The notes beneath the pieces were generated by a model, which made no database searches, had not been told where the DNA came from, and saw only the letters and a program-made list of their open reading frames with translations. Source: JAHEEL01 sp963715255 (GTDB lineage: Bacteria > Actinomycetota > Acidimicrobiia > Spongiisociales > UBA5794). From it: DNA of 64,000 nucleotides. Each line of letters opens with the position of its first letter. The stretch's first letter is position 1. The stretch covers positions 186,001-250,000 of the forward strand of contig CAVQRN010000002.1 in assembly GCA_963715255.1 (NCBI GenBank), in the 5' to 3' direction. Positions 1 to 8,654 of this stretch are shown piece after piece. The position numbers and the translations under genes were made by a program.

Positions 1-2508
1 TCGTACATGATCTGCTCGAGCCGGCCTTCGCTCATCTGCCCGTGTGCGACGGCGTACCGGGCGTCTGGGACGAGATCGCGAAGTCGGGCAACGGCATGGT
101 CGATCGACTGCACCCGATTGTGAACATAGAACACCTGGCCTTCGCGCAGCAACTCCCGCCGGATCGCTGCAGACACCGCCTGTTCGTCGTTGGGACCGAC
201 GTAGGTCAGGATGGGGTGCCGATCCTCCGGAGCGGTCCGAATCTTGCTGACCTCTCGGATTCCGGTGAGTGCCATCTCCAACGTCCTCGGGATTGGCGTC
301 GCGGTGAGCGTGAGCACGTCCACCGAGGCCCGCATTGCCTTCAGCTTGTCTTTGGCAGAGACGCCGAATCGTTGCTCCTCATCGACCACCAGAAGGCCAA
401 GATCGTTGAACTCCACGTCGGCGGAGAGCAACCGGTGGGTGCCAACGACGGCATCGACTGAGCCGTCGGCGATACCTGCAATGACCTTGCGCTGCTGCGC
501 CGGGGTGAGGAACCGACTCAGCACCTCGACCCGGACCGGGAACGGGGCGAAACGCTCCTCCATGGTCGCGAAGTGCTGCTGGGCCAGGAGGGTCGTCGGG
601 ACGAGAATCGCGGCCTGCTTCCCCTCCTGAACGGCCTTGAACACTGCTCGCAGCGCAACCTCGGTCTTGCCGAATCCGACATCGCCGAAGACAAGACGAT
701 CCATCGGCTCGTCCAGTTCCATGTCGCGCTTTACGTCGGAGATCGCCGTCAACTGGTCCGGAGTCTCCTCGTACGGAAACGCCGCCTCGAACTCTCGCTG
801 CCACGGTGTGTCGGGCTCGAACGCATGGCCGGCGGCTGCCGCCCTCGCCCGATGCAACTCGACGACCGCTTCGGCCACGACTGCGACGGCCTTGCGGACC
901 TTCCCGCGGGTCTGGGACCAGTCAGCACCGCCCAATCGCGATAGCCGAGGAGTCTCGCCGCCGGAGTAGCGACGAACGGCGGCCAACTGATCAGTTGGCA
1001 CGTACAACCGATCTCCTGCTGCGTACTCGACCAACAGGTAGTCCCGTGCTGCCCCCGCCATGTCGCGATGAACGAGGCCCTCGAACCGACCGACCCCGTG
1101 ATGGTGGTGGACGACGAAGTCGCCGGGATTCAGGTCCCGGTAGGCCTCGTCATGCCGCTCTCCCCTTCCCTTGCGGCTCGTCCGATGCGCACGGCGTCGC
1201 CCGGCAATCTCCCGCTCCCCGACGACGGCGACCTGGATGGCCGGAAAGACGAAACCGAGATGGATACCGATGGGAAGAACGGACGACGTGATGGAGGTCA
1301 GCCGATCGACGACGACGAGTCCCGCTCCGGATTCCGCAAGGAGCCCGGAAACGCGCTCCGCGGCTGAGCGCCCGTCCATGGCGATGATCACGTCGATCCC
1401 ACGGCCGGCCCATTCGATGATCGAAGAGGCGACCGATTCGGGATCGCCCGCCGCCGCTCCCAATCCACGCATCTCGTAGCCGCCGTCCCCCGGCGATGCC
1501 GGCGCGGGTCGGCGCGTCGAGGACATCCACACCGGGACCGGCCACGAGCGGGAGGTAGAGGGGCGGGTGCTCTGCCGACGCGGGTCCGTTCTTACCCCAC
1601 GTGCCGGAGAGCGCAACAGCGAGGTCTGCCTCCTCTCCAATCAGGTCACGGCATCGGTCGCTCGCCCGGACGGGATCGAACAGCACGACGATCGCATCGG
1701 TCTCGTCGAGGATCGTCCTGGCCGGCGCAAGCCAGGGCAGCCACGATTCGATGCCCTGGAAGCGGATACCTTCCGAGATGCGTTCCCATGTCGATGCTCC
1801 CCACGGTGCCTCCACGAGGAATGCTGCGGCACGACCTCGCATCTCGTCGGAGATCAGCACCTCTCCGGCCGGGAACACATCAACTCCATCGACCGAGCCT
1901 TCAGACCGTTGTGTCGTGACGGCAAACGGCCGGATCTCTTCGACCGTGTCTCCCCAGAAGTCGATTCGTGTCGGCTGAGGAGCCTGGGGTGAGAAGACGT
2001 CGATGATGCCTCCGCGCACGGCAAACTCCCCCCGACTCTCGACGCGATCCGTCCGTCGATAACCGAGATTGGCCAACCCACGTACGAAGTCCTCGAATGG
2101 AGTGTCCATGCCGACGGCGAGACGAACTGGGTCGACGGACGTGGGGCTGAGCCGTTGTGTGACGGCCCGCACCGATGCGACGATGATCGCCTGTTTGTCA
2201 CTCGCGAGTGCGTGACGGGCGACGATACGGTCCGCCATCGTCGAGATGCTCGGTGAGACATGCTCGAACGGCAACGTCTCCCACGCGGGAAGGTGATGCA
2301 CGCCCTCCGCGAACAGGGCAACATCTTCAGCGAGGTCCTCCGCCTCGCGTTCGCCCGGCACAACGCCGATGACGCTGCGTCCGGTGCGCTTCGCGATCCC
2401 AGCCAGGACGACCGAGCGCAGCGCCGGGGGCACCACGAACCGCCCAGGAATCGGCGGGACGAGATCACGACCGAAGCGTTCGAGCACGGAGATGAGCGGT
2501 GCGGCCAC
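1..2508 (-). CDS. mfd: Transcription-repair coupling factor Mfd (3' end off window, one frameshift)
   Basis: Superfamily 2 DNA translocase that removes RNA polymerase stalled at DNA lesions and recruits UvrA. The N-terminal UvrB-like part is read from a GTG at 2508. Further on come the RNA-polymerase-interacting domain (a GDFVVHHHHGVG stretch near 1120), the Walker A motif GDVGFGKTE near 665-690 and the DEEQ box near 370. The gene runs off the left edge inside the helicase domain. The reading frame breaks at 1487-1491, where the plus strand has five C; four would restore ...GIAGDGGYEMRG. All motifs are intact on both sides, so I treat the break as a sequencing indel, not decay. It starts 35 bp after the epimerase stop, probably in the same transcript. 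Confidence 0.93.
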
Positions 2509-2543
2509 GAGGACGCATCGTACCGATCGGCCGGCCCAACACG

Positions 2544-3521
2544 TCAGCGATGAATGAGGCCTTCGTCGGCAAGCCAATCGATGGTCCGTATGAGTGTGTC
2601 GCCGAGCGGGGTGTAGGCCATCCCCAGTTCGCTGATCGACAGCGAAGTGTCGAACCGATGTCCGTGGAGGAGGGTTCGCAGCATCTCGACACAGATCGGC
2701 CGGTCTCCTCCGATCAGTCCTGATGCCGCCGCGAGCGGATACGCGGCCCTTCCTGCCCACGGTGGGAGGACGACCGGGTTGATGGTGCGATCCGCCGCGT
2801 TCCCCAGCATGGCCACCGCATCGTGAATTCCGACCGACGCTCCGCTCACGAGATATCGCGCCCCGTGTGTCCCGCGGATCGCAGCAGCGAGATGTGCTCG
2901 AGCCGTATCTTCGATATCCACGATCGAGAGCGCCGTATCGATCACGATCGGCCGCCGCATGCTCAAGGCGTAGCGGAGCAGCAGCGCCGACCCATCGGCA
3001 CGACCGGGGCCCTGGACGGACGACGGATTGACCGCGATCGCTTCGATGCCTCGTGTCTCTGCCTCGTCGAAGAACGCCCGCTCACCGAGGTACTTCGATC
3101 GCGCGTAGTGCGAGAGGAATCGACCCGTGTGGGGAGTGCCTTCATCGGCGACCACACCCGCCGGCTCCCCGATCGCCGCGGCGGATGAAGTCAGGACGAT
3201 TCTCCGAACACCCGAGTCGGCCGCAGCGCGGACGACCGATCTCACGAGATCGACGTTGACCCGGTACATCGTTCCCGGATCGCGTGAGCACATCGTGTTG
3301 ACGCCGGCGACGTGATAGACGACGTCGCACCCGGACATGCCGGAGCGGAGTGCCGCCTCGTCCGACAAATCGCCCTGAACCGGCACTCCACCGTTCCCGA
3401 CGATCGCCGCAGCCGCCACATCCGAGCGCGCAAGGCCACGCACGGCGATCCCAGAGCCAATCAGGTGTCGCACCACCGCTCCCCCAACGAACCCCGACCC
3501 CCCGGTGACGAAGGAAGTCAC
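2544..3521 (-). CDS. NAD-dependent epimerase/dehydratase (extended SDR family)
   Basis: A 325-residue extended short-chain dehydrogenase/reductase. The N-terminal Rossmann motif TGGSGFVG lies at residues 6-13. A TSSAAAIGE segment with the catalytic Ser/Thr follows, then a YARSK active-site Tyr-x3-Lys. The start is GTG at 3521. Substrate cannot be told from sequence; close families act on nucleotide sugars or on hopanoid/sterol-type intermediates. It lies between pgsA and mfd on the same strand, separated from pgsA by a repeat-rich stretch, so it may belong to the mfd transcription unit. Fold is certain, substrate unknown. Confidence 0.85.
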   Translation of the reverse strand: MTSFVTGGSGFVGGAVVRHLIGSGIAVRGLARSDVAAAAIVGNGGVPVQGDLSDEAALRSGMSGCDVVYHVAGVNTMCSRDPGTMYRVNVDLVRSVVRAAADSGVRRIVLTSSAAAIGEPAGVVADEGTPHTGRFLSHYARSKYLGERAFFDEAETRGIEAIAVNPSSVQGPGRADGSALLLRYALSMRRPIVIDTALSIVDIEDTARAHLAAAIRGTHGARYLVSGASVGIHDAVAMLGNAADRTINPVVLPPWAGRAAYPLAAASGLIGGDRPICVEMLRTLLHGHRFDTSLSISELGMAYTPLGDTLIRTIDWLADEGLIHR

Positions 3522-3589
3522 GGAAGCCGACGGCTGCCCGCTACCAGGCGTCGGCAGGACGCCCCCCTGCCTCGCATCGCTCCGCGTCC

Positions 3590-3656
3590 CCCCGCCCTGC
3601 GACCGGGGGAACAGGGATCGGGCCGACAGCCGGCAGTCGGGAGCTGGCAGCTCACC
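3590..3656. repeat. Degenerate 7-bp repeat tract directly after pgsA stop
   Basis: Starting at the base after the pgsA stop codon, the minus strand can be cut into degenerate heptamers such as AGCTGCC, AGCTCCC, GACTGCC and GGCTGTC. The pattern is weak on its own. It is listed because similar 7-8 bp tracts follow several other stop codons in this window. It may be a degenerate terminator or 3' UTR element. The rest of 3522-3589 shows nothing recognisable. Confidence 0.4.
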
Positions 3657-4211
3657 TCAGGCCTTTGATCGGCTCTTGGTGAACACCGATCTGAACTTGG
3701 AGAAGTAGTCGCCGGCCGAGATAACGGTCGAGACGACGGCGGCTGCCATCAACCACTGATCGAGGCGCCATGGTCCGATCGCGATGTCGAGGCGAAGGAT
3801 CGCGAAGGCGATCGCGGTGAACTGAAGGGCGGCCTTCGACTTGCCCCACATGCTCGGTGGGACGGTTCCCTGGTCGAGCGCAGCGACACTCCTGAGTCCC
3901 ATGATCGCGATTTCGCGCCCGATGATGATGAAGGCCACCCATGCGGAGACCGTTCCGATCTCGACGAGTGCAAGCAACGCACCCGCGACGAGGATCTTGT
4001 CCGCGACCGTGTCGAGGAATGCACCGAGCGTGCTGGTGAGCTGCCAGCGTCGCGCGAGATATCCGTCGGCGAAGTCGGTGAGTGCCGCTATCACGAACAC
4101 GACGGTCGCGAAGATCCGGGTGCCTTGGTCATTGGGACCGACAAGGATGAGTGCCATGGCGATCGGGGTGAGGATCAATCGCGAGATGGCAAGAAGGTTC
4201 GGAATCGACAT
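3657..4211 (-). CDS. pgsA: CDP-diacylglycerol--glycerol-3-phosphate 3-phosphatidyltransferase
   Basis: Integral membrane enzyme that makes phosphatidylglycerophosphate, the first committed step of anionic phospholipid synthesis. The protein is 184 residues, usual for PgsA. The CDP-alcohol phosphotransferase signature is complete: Asp46, Asp49, Gly50, Ala53, Arg54, Gly63, Asp67 and Asp71, spaced D-x2-D-G-x2-A-R-x8-G-x3-D-x3-D. About five hydrophobic segments are visible. It lies 33 bp downstream of glpK; both genes use the glycerol-3-phosphate pool, so co-transcription makes sense. A related family member such as phosphatidylinositol phosphate synthase is less likely, because the N-terminus (MSIPNLLAISRL) matches PgsA best. 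Confidence 0.92.
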   Translation of the reverse strand: MSIPNLLAISRLILTPIAMALILVGPNDQGTRIFATVVFVIAALTDFADGYLARRWQLTSTLGAFLDTVADKILVAGALLALVEIGTVSAWVAFIIIGREIAIMGLRSVAALDQGTVPPSMWGKSKAALQFTAIAFAILRLDIAIGPWRLDQWLMAAAVVSTVISAGDYFSKFRSVFTKSRSKA

Positions 4212-4244
4212 GCGAGTCAGATAGTAAGCATTCTCGCGGCCCGA

Positions 4245-5729
4245 CTACTCGACCCACCCCATCGACCGATCAACCGCTTTGTGCCACTCCCGATATCTCA
4301 GATCTCGATCGGTCGGATCCATTTCAGGAGTGAACGTTCGATCCTCTTCCCAGTGGGAGGCGATCTCATCGAGGCTCTCCCAGAAGCCGACGGCGAGACC
4401 GGCAGCGTACGCGGCGCCGAGCACGGTTGTCTCGCTGATCTTCGGCCGGACGACGTCGACGTCGAGCATGTCGGCTTGGAACTGCATGAGGATGTCGTTC
4501 ACGACCATCCCCCCATCGACCTTCAATCTGGAGAGAGCGACCCCGCTGTCGGCCTCCATGGCCTCAAGCACGTCACGGCTCTGAAAAGCAGTGGACTCGA
4601 GAACGGCTCGTGCCAGGTGGCCACGGTTCGCGAATCGGGTGAGGCCGGTGATGACCCCACGGGCATCGTCGCGCCACCACGGAGCGAACAGTCCGGAGAA
4701 GGCTGGGACGAAGTAGACACCGCCGTTGTCCTCGACCTCGAGAGCTAGATCTGAGATCTCCTCTGCCGAGTCGATCATCCGAAGGTTGTCACGCAGCCAC
4801 TGCACACCTGCACCGGCGATCGCTATCGAGCCTTCCAGGGCGTAGCGTGCGGGCTCCCCAATCCGCTGGTAGGCGACCGTGGTAATCATCCCGTTCTCCG
4901 ATCGGACCGCCTGCTCACCGGTATTCATGAGCAGGAAACAACCGGTGCCGTAGGTGTTCTTGGCGGAGCCCGGATCGAAACACGCCTGTCCGAACAGTGC
5001 AGCCTGCTGATCTCCGAGGATCCCGGCGAACGGAACGCCGATCAGCGGGGCTCGAGAGGGTGCTATCACGCCAGACGATGGGACGATGCGGGGCAGCATC
5101 GATCGCGGCACGCCGATTGCGTCGAGCAGACCGTCATCCCACGACAGCGTCTCGAGGTCCATGAGCAGCGTTCGGCTGGCATTCGTGACGTCCGTGACGT
5201 GTTCACCCGTCAGATTCCAGGCCACCCATGTGTCCATCGTCCCGAAGGCCAGATCTCCACTTTCGGCCCGCACACGGAGTTCGACGTCGTGGTCGAGCAA
5301 CCACCTGATCTTCGGTCCGGCGAAGTAGGTAGCGAGGGGAAGACCGGTCCGATCACGGAAACGGTCGGCACCGTCGTCGCCGCCGAGTTCCCTGCAGAGG
5401 TCGGCGGTTCTGACGTCCTGCCAGACCACGGCGCTACCGATCGGTTCGCCGGTCTCTCGTGACCAGAGCAGGGTCGTCTCGCGCTGGTTCGTCACTCCGA
5501 CTGCTTCGATATCTGCAGGCGAGGTACCGAGTTGGTCGAGCGCTTCGCAGATAACGTCGTTGACGTTTGCCCGGATTTCCTCCGGGTCGTGCTCCACCCA
5601 ACCAGGCTTGGGGTAGATCTGTCGATGTTCCCGCTGGGCCATCGAAACGATCGCACCATGATGATCGATCAGAGCGCACCGTGAACTCGTCGTTCCCTGG
5701 TCGATCGCTGCAACATAGGAACCCATCAC
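4245..5729 (-). CDS. glpK: Glycerol kinase
   Basis: FGGY-family kinase that phosphorylates glycerol to sn-glycerol-3-phosphate. The 494-residue length is typical. The N-terminal phosphate-binding AIDQGTTSSR motif starts at residue 8. The FGGY features YGTGCFLLMNTG and the C-terminal MVVNDILMQFQAD segment are present. The ORF begins MMGSYV; the second ATG (5726) is an equally good start. No glycerol facilitator or glycerol-3-phosphate dehydrogenase is nearby, so the kinase probably feeds phospholipid synthesis through pgsA downstream. Confidence 0.96.
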   Translation of the reverse strand: MMGSYVAAIDQGTTSSRCALIDHHGAIVSMAQREHRQIYPKPGWVEHDPEEIRANVNDVICEALDQLGTSPADIEAVGVTNQRETTLLWSRETGEPIGSAVVWQDVRTADLCRELGGDDGADRFRDRTGLPLATYFAGPKIRWLLDHDVELRVRAESGDLAFGTMDTWVAWNLTGEHVTDVTNASRTLLMDLETLSWDDGLLDAIGVPRSMLPRIVPSSGVIAPSRAPLIGVPFAGILGDQQAALFGQACFDPGSAKNTYGTGCFLLMNTGEQAVRSENGMITTVAYQRIGEPARYALEGSIAIAGAGVQWLRDNLRMIDSAEEISDLALEVEDNGGVYFVPAFSGLFAPWWRDDARGVITGLTRFANRGHLARAVLESTAFQSRDVLEAMEADSGVALSRLKVDGGMVVNDILMQFQADMLDVDVVRPKISETTVLGAAYAAGLAVGFWESLDEIASHWEEDRTFTPEMDPTDRDLRYREWHKAVDRSMGWVE

Positions 5730-5737
5730 CGCACCCC

Positions 5738-6313
5738 TCAGTCGTTCAGCTCTCCAGCACTCTGCCTGGCAGCGTCCCCACCGTCGCGTGCGAACGTCTC
5801 GAGGACGCTGACGCCCCGAGCGATCACGTCGTCGATGGCGGACCGTTCGACCTTAGCGAATTGGCCGAGTACGTAGTCGGCAGGGTCAACACGACCAGGA
5901 GGACGGCCGACACCAATCTTCAGGCGCCAGAACTCTCTCGTATCGAGCGAGCCGACCAACGATCGGATCCCGTTGTGCCCCCCTGCACCACCTCCGGGTT
6001 GAACCCTGAGTTTCCCGAACGGGAGATCGATGTCATCGTGGACGACCAACAGTCGATCCCCGTCGATCCGCTCATAGCGAACCAGCGGAGCGACGGCCTG
6101 ACCGCACTCGTTCATGAAGGTGCGCGGCAGCGCGAGAACGGTTCGGGTGTCGTCGAAGTGGATCACAGCGATATCGGCCCGGATTCCGAGCCGAGCACGT
6201 TTGAACGTGGCTGCCGGTGCCGCGGCAATCACGACCTCGGCGCCAACGTTGTGGCGGGTACCGTCGTAGCGGGGCCCGGGATTCCTCAGGCCGACGACAA
6301 GTCTGCTGGTCAC
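5738..6313 (-). CDS. pth: Peptidyl-tRNA hydrolase
   Basis: Cleaves the ester bond of peptidyl-tRNA released from stalled ribosomes. The 191-residue protein keeps all known catalytic and binding residues at nearly Escherichia coli numbering: Asn11, His21 in RHNVG, Met67-Asn68, Asp94 in VHDDIDLP and Asn114 in GGHNG. It follows the ribosomal protein bL25 gene by 9 bp and precedes glpK by 8 bp, so the genes are almost certainly one transcript. The bL25-pth pairing is a classic order in Gram-positive bacteria. Confidence 0.97.
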   Translation of the reverse strand: MTSRLVVGLRNPGPRYDGTRHNVGAEVVIAAAPAATFKRARLGIRADIAVIHFDDTRTVLALPRTFMNECGQAVAPLVRYERIDGDRLLVVHDDIDLPFGKLRVQPGGGAGGHNGIRSLVGSLDTREFWRLKIGVGRPPGRVDPADYVLGQFAKVERSAIDDVIARGVSVLETFARDGGDAARQSAGELND

Positions 6314-6322
6314 GCGACCATG

Positions 6323-6988
6323 TCAGCCTTGGTCGGAACCGACCTCGGCTGCCCTTTCCTCTCCACCCTCGCCCTCTTCGCCCTCTTCGCCTTCGAGCAG
6401 ATCCTCCGGGATCTCCTCTTCCTCGACGATGGAAGGCAAGAGCACGGTCAAGAGTGGCCGGTCTTCGTCGGCGGTGTAGGTCACTCCCTCAATCACCGGA
6501 AGGTCCGCGATCTTGAGGATGTCGCCGATACCGAGTTCGGAGATGTCGACATCGATCGATGATGGAATCGCCATGGGCAGCGCCATGATCGTGACTGAGG
6601 TCTCCATCGTCTCGACGAATCCGCCCTGTTCCTTGATGCCGATCGGTGTGCCGGTGTAGTGGACGCCGACCTCGGCCTCGATCTGCACGTCGAGCGAAAC
6701 CTTGATGAAATCGAGATGGGTGATCTCTCCCCGAACCGGATCGCGCTGAACCTCCCGCGCAACGGTCAGGATCTCAGTGCCGCCGTCGATCTCAACGTTG
6801 ATGAGTGCGTTGAGGCCGGCACCGGTGTGCAGGACGGCGTGAAGGGCGCGGCTCTCGACGGCGATCGGCTGGGCGTCGACTCCTTTGCCGTAGACAACGG
6901 CCGGAATCTGGCCATCGCGACGCATACGGCGTGCGGGGCGGCTTCCCGATCCGGTGCGCTGGAGAACGCGCAAGGTCACTTGCTGCAT
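6323..6988 (-). CDS. rplY: 50S ribosomal protein bL25 (CTC form)
   Basis: 5S rRNA-binding ribosomal protein of the long, two-domain general-stress (CTC/TL5) type. The N-terminal bL25 domain begins MQQVTLRVLQRTGSG and is followed by the C-terminal beta domain. The acidic Glu/Gly-rich tail (EEGEEGEGGEE) is common in actinobacterial members. I start at ATG 6988, preceded by an AGGAG ribosome site, giving 221 residues. The same frame is open far upstream to 7231, but only because it crosses a stop-free heptamer repeat; that extension is not protein-like. Confidence 0.95.
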   Translation of the reverse strand: MQQVTLRVLQRTGSGSRPARRMRRDGQIPAVVYGKGVDAQPIAVESRALHAVLHTGAGLNALINVEIDGGTEILTVAREVQRDPVRGEITHLDFIKVSLDVQIEAEVGVHYTGTPIGIKEQGGFVETMETSVTIMALPMAIPSSIDVDISELGIGDILKIADLPVIEGVTYTADEDRPLLTVLLPSIVEEEEIPEDLLEGEEGEEGEGGEERAAEVGSDQG

Positions 6989-7066
6989 AGTGGGGCTCCT
7001 CGAAAGACGTTGAAGGGGTCCGCTGAGTGTAGGGGCACGGAACGGACAAAGCACATGGGGGAGGAA

Positions 7067-7272
7067 GTAGAGAGTAGAGAGTAGAGAGTAGAGAGTAGAG
7101 AGTAGAGAGTAGAGAGTAGAGAGTAGAGAGTAGAGAGTAGAGAGTAGAGAGTAGAGAGAAGAGAGAAGAGAGAAGAGAGAAGAGAGAAGAGCGAAGAGCG
7201 CGGAGCGCAGAGCGCAGAGGGATCGAGGCAACGCGGCCGGGCCCTATCTCTCTACTCTTATCTCTACTCTTC
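7067..7272. repeat. Heptanucleotide tandem array (GTAGAGA) with inverted copy
   Basis: Thirteen perfect GTAGAGA units occupy 7067-7157. They grade into GAAGAGA (four units, 7158-7185), GAAGAGC (two units), then GCGGAGC, GCAGAGC and GCAGAGG, ending at 7220: 22 units with no slip in phase. A short complementary stretch (TATCTCTCTACTCTTATC and following) lies at 7243-7272, so a hairpin with a loop of about 85-90 nt is possible. The array fills the gap between yjbQ and bL25. Read on the minus strand it contains no stop in any frame and would encode a seven-residue period (S-L-L-S-T-L-Y). Confidence 0.97.
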
Positions 7273-7670
7273 AGGAAGCTCAGTCGGACGTGCCGGACCC
7301 GGTTGTCCTCGTTCGGATCTACCAGAACGATCGACTGCCAGGTTCCGAGAGCGAGGTCGCCGTCGATCACAGGGATGATCATGGAAGGGGCAACGATACC
7401 GGGTAGGACATGGTCGGCTCCGTGTCCGGGAGATCCGTGGCGGTGGCGGTAGCGGCGGTCGTCCCTCGGCAGCATGGCGTCGATCGCGTCCATCAGATCG
7501 TCGTCGCTCCCGGCGCCCGTTTCGATCACCGCGACGCCCGCGGTTGCATGCGGGACGAAGACGTTGAGCAAGCCGTCACCCTTGCCCACAACGAATCGAA
7601 GGGCATCGGACGTGAGATCAAAGACACCTCTCCGAGGTCCGGTCTCGATCGTGAGGATCTCAGTGTCCAC
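7262..7670 (-). CDS. yjbQ: YjbQ/UPF0047 family protein
   Basis: Small beta-sandwich protein of the YjbQ (UPF0047) family, some members of which show weak thiamine-phosphate synthase activity; the true role is unsettled. Family marks are HATAGVAVIE at residues 41-50 and the HRHGSPGHGADH stretch at 76-87, which holds the conserved histidines. Homologous sequence ends at about residue 135 (VRLSFLK). No in-frame stop follows: the frame continues through the heptamer array and into bL25 until 6792. Either a single-base indel hides a TAG from the array, or the protein carries a repeat-encoded tail. The start ATG is 10 bp after the prs stop. Confidence 0.85.
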
Positions 7671-7679
7671 AGGGCCCCG

Positions 7680-8654
7680 TCAGACGTTTTCGCCCTGGAA
7701 TATCTCACTCACCGAGGAATCAGCGAAGATCGCGTTGACGGCCCCCGCGAGTATCGGCCCGACGGAAAGCACGGTGATCTTGCCGAGGGCGAGGGCATCG
7801 GGGGGAACGGGGAGCGAGTTTGTGATCACGAGTTCATCGATCGGGGCGTCCTTGATCCGCTGGACCGCAGGCGGCGACAGAACTCCGTGGGTCGCCAATG
7901 CCCTGACCGAGAGAGCCCCACGTCGTTTGAGCAAGTCGGCGGCCCCGACCACGGTCCCGGCCGTGTCGATCATGTCGTCAACGATGATGCAGTGTCGATC
8001 CCTCACGTCACCGACGACCCACAGTGTCGACGACTCGTTTCGCACGTCGGTCGACCGCCGCTTGTGAACGAACGCGACCCTCGCTCCCAGGTGTGCAGCA
8101 TGCCGGGATGCCAGCTTGACCCTGCCCGAATCCGGGGAGACGATCGTTGTGGGACCTTCAGTCGTCTTCCCCAGATAATCGACGAAGAGATGGAGAGCGG
8201 TGAGGTGGTCGAACGGCTTGTCGACAAACCCCTGAATCTGACCCGTGTGGAGGTCGAGGCTGACAATGCGATCGACGCCGGCGGAGACGAACAGGTCACC
8301 CATCATGCGGGCCGAGATCGGCTCGCGGGGACGCCCCTTCTTGTCCTGTCTGGCGTAGCCGTAGAAGGGCACGACCGCTGTGATTCGCTTCGTCGACGCA
8401 CGTTTGAGCGCGTCGATCATGATCAACTGCTCCATGATGTTGAAGTTGATCGGTTTCGTGTGGCTCTGGATCACGAAGGCGTCCGCGCCGCGAACGCTCT
8501 CGGTGTAATGAATGTAGATCTCGCCGTTGGCGAAGACCGAGCGTTCCACGCCCCCGAGTTCGACGCCGAGGATGTGCGCCACCTCCTCAGCGAGAGGTTC
8601 ATTCGCTGAACCCGAGAAGACCATCAAACGTTTTCGGCTCTGAAGCTCCATCAC
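7680..8654 (-). CDS. prs: Ribose-phosphate pyrophosphokinase
   Basis: Makes phosphoribosyl pyrophosphate from ribose-5-phosphate and ATP for nucleotide, histidine and tryptophan synthesis. It is 324 residues with the class I hallmarks: RQDKKGRPREPIS (flexible-loop region), SLDLHTGQIQGF, and the PRPP-binding signature VDDMIDTAGT. The start ATG at 8654 overlaps the glmU stop as ATGA, implying translational coupling. The glmU-prs pair is conserved across many Gram-positive bacteria. Confidence 0.97.
   Translation of the reverse strand: MMELQSRKRLMVFSGSANEPLAEEVAHILGVELGGVERSVFANGEIYIHYTESVRGADAFVIQSHTKPINFNIMEQLIMIDALKRASTKRITAVVPFYGYARQDKKGRPREPISARMMGDLFVSAGVDRIVSLDLHTGQIQGFVDKPFDHLTALHLFVDYLGKTTEGPTTIVSPDSGRVKLASRHAAHLGARVAFVHKRRSTDVRNESSTLWVVGDVRDRHCIIVDDMIDTAGTVVGAADLLKRRGALSVRALATHGVLSPPAVQRIKDAPIDELVITNSLPVPPDALALGKITVLSVGPILAGAVNAIFADSSVSEIFQGENV

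Noticed and set aside
7067..7220. CRISPR array
   Set aside because: Units are 7 bp with no spacers and there are no cas genes.
6989..7231. N-terminal extension of bL25 with S-L-L-S-T-L-Y repeats
   Set aside because: Stop-free only because of the heptamer array; ATG 6988 has a ribosome site and the conserved start.
7410..8609. Long plus-strand ORF opposite yjbQ and prs
   Set aside because: Antisense shadow of prs with Arg/Asp/His-biased composition.
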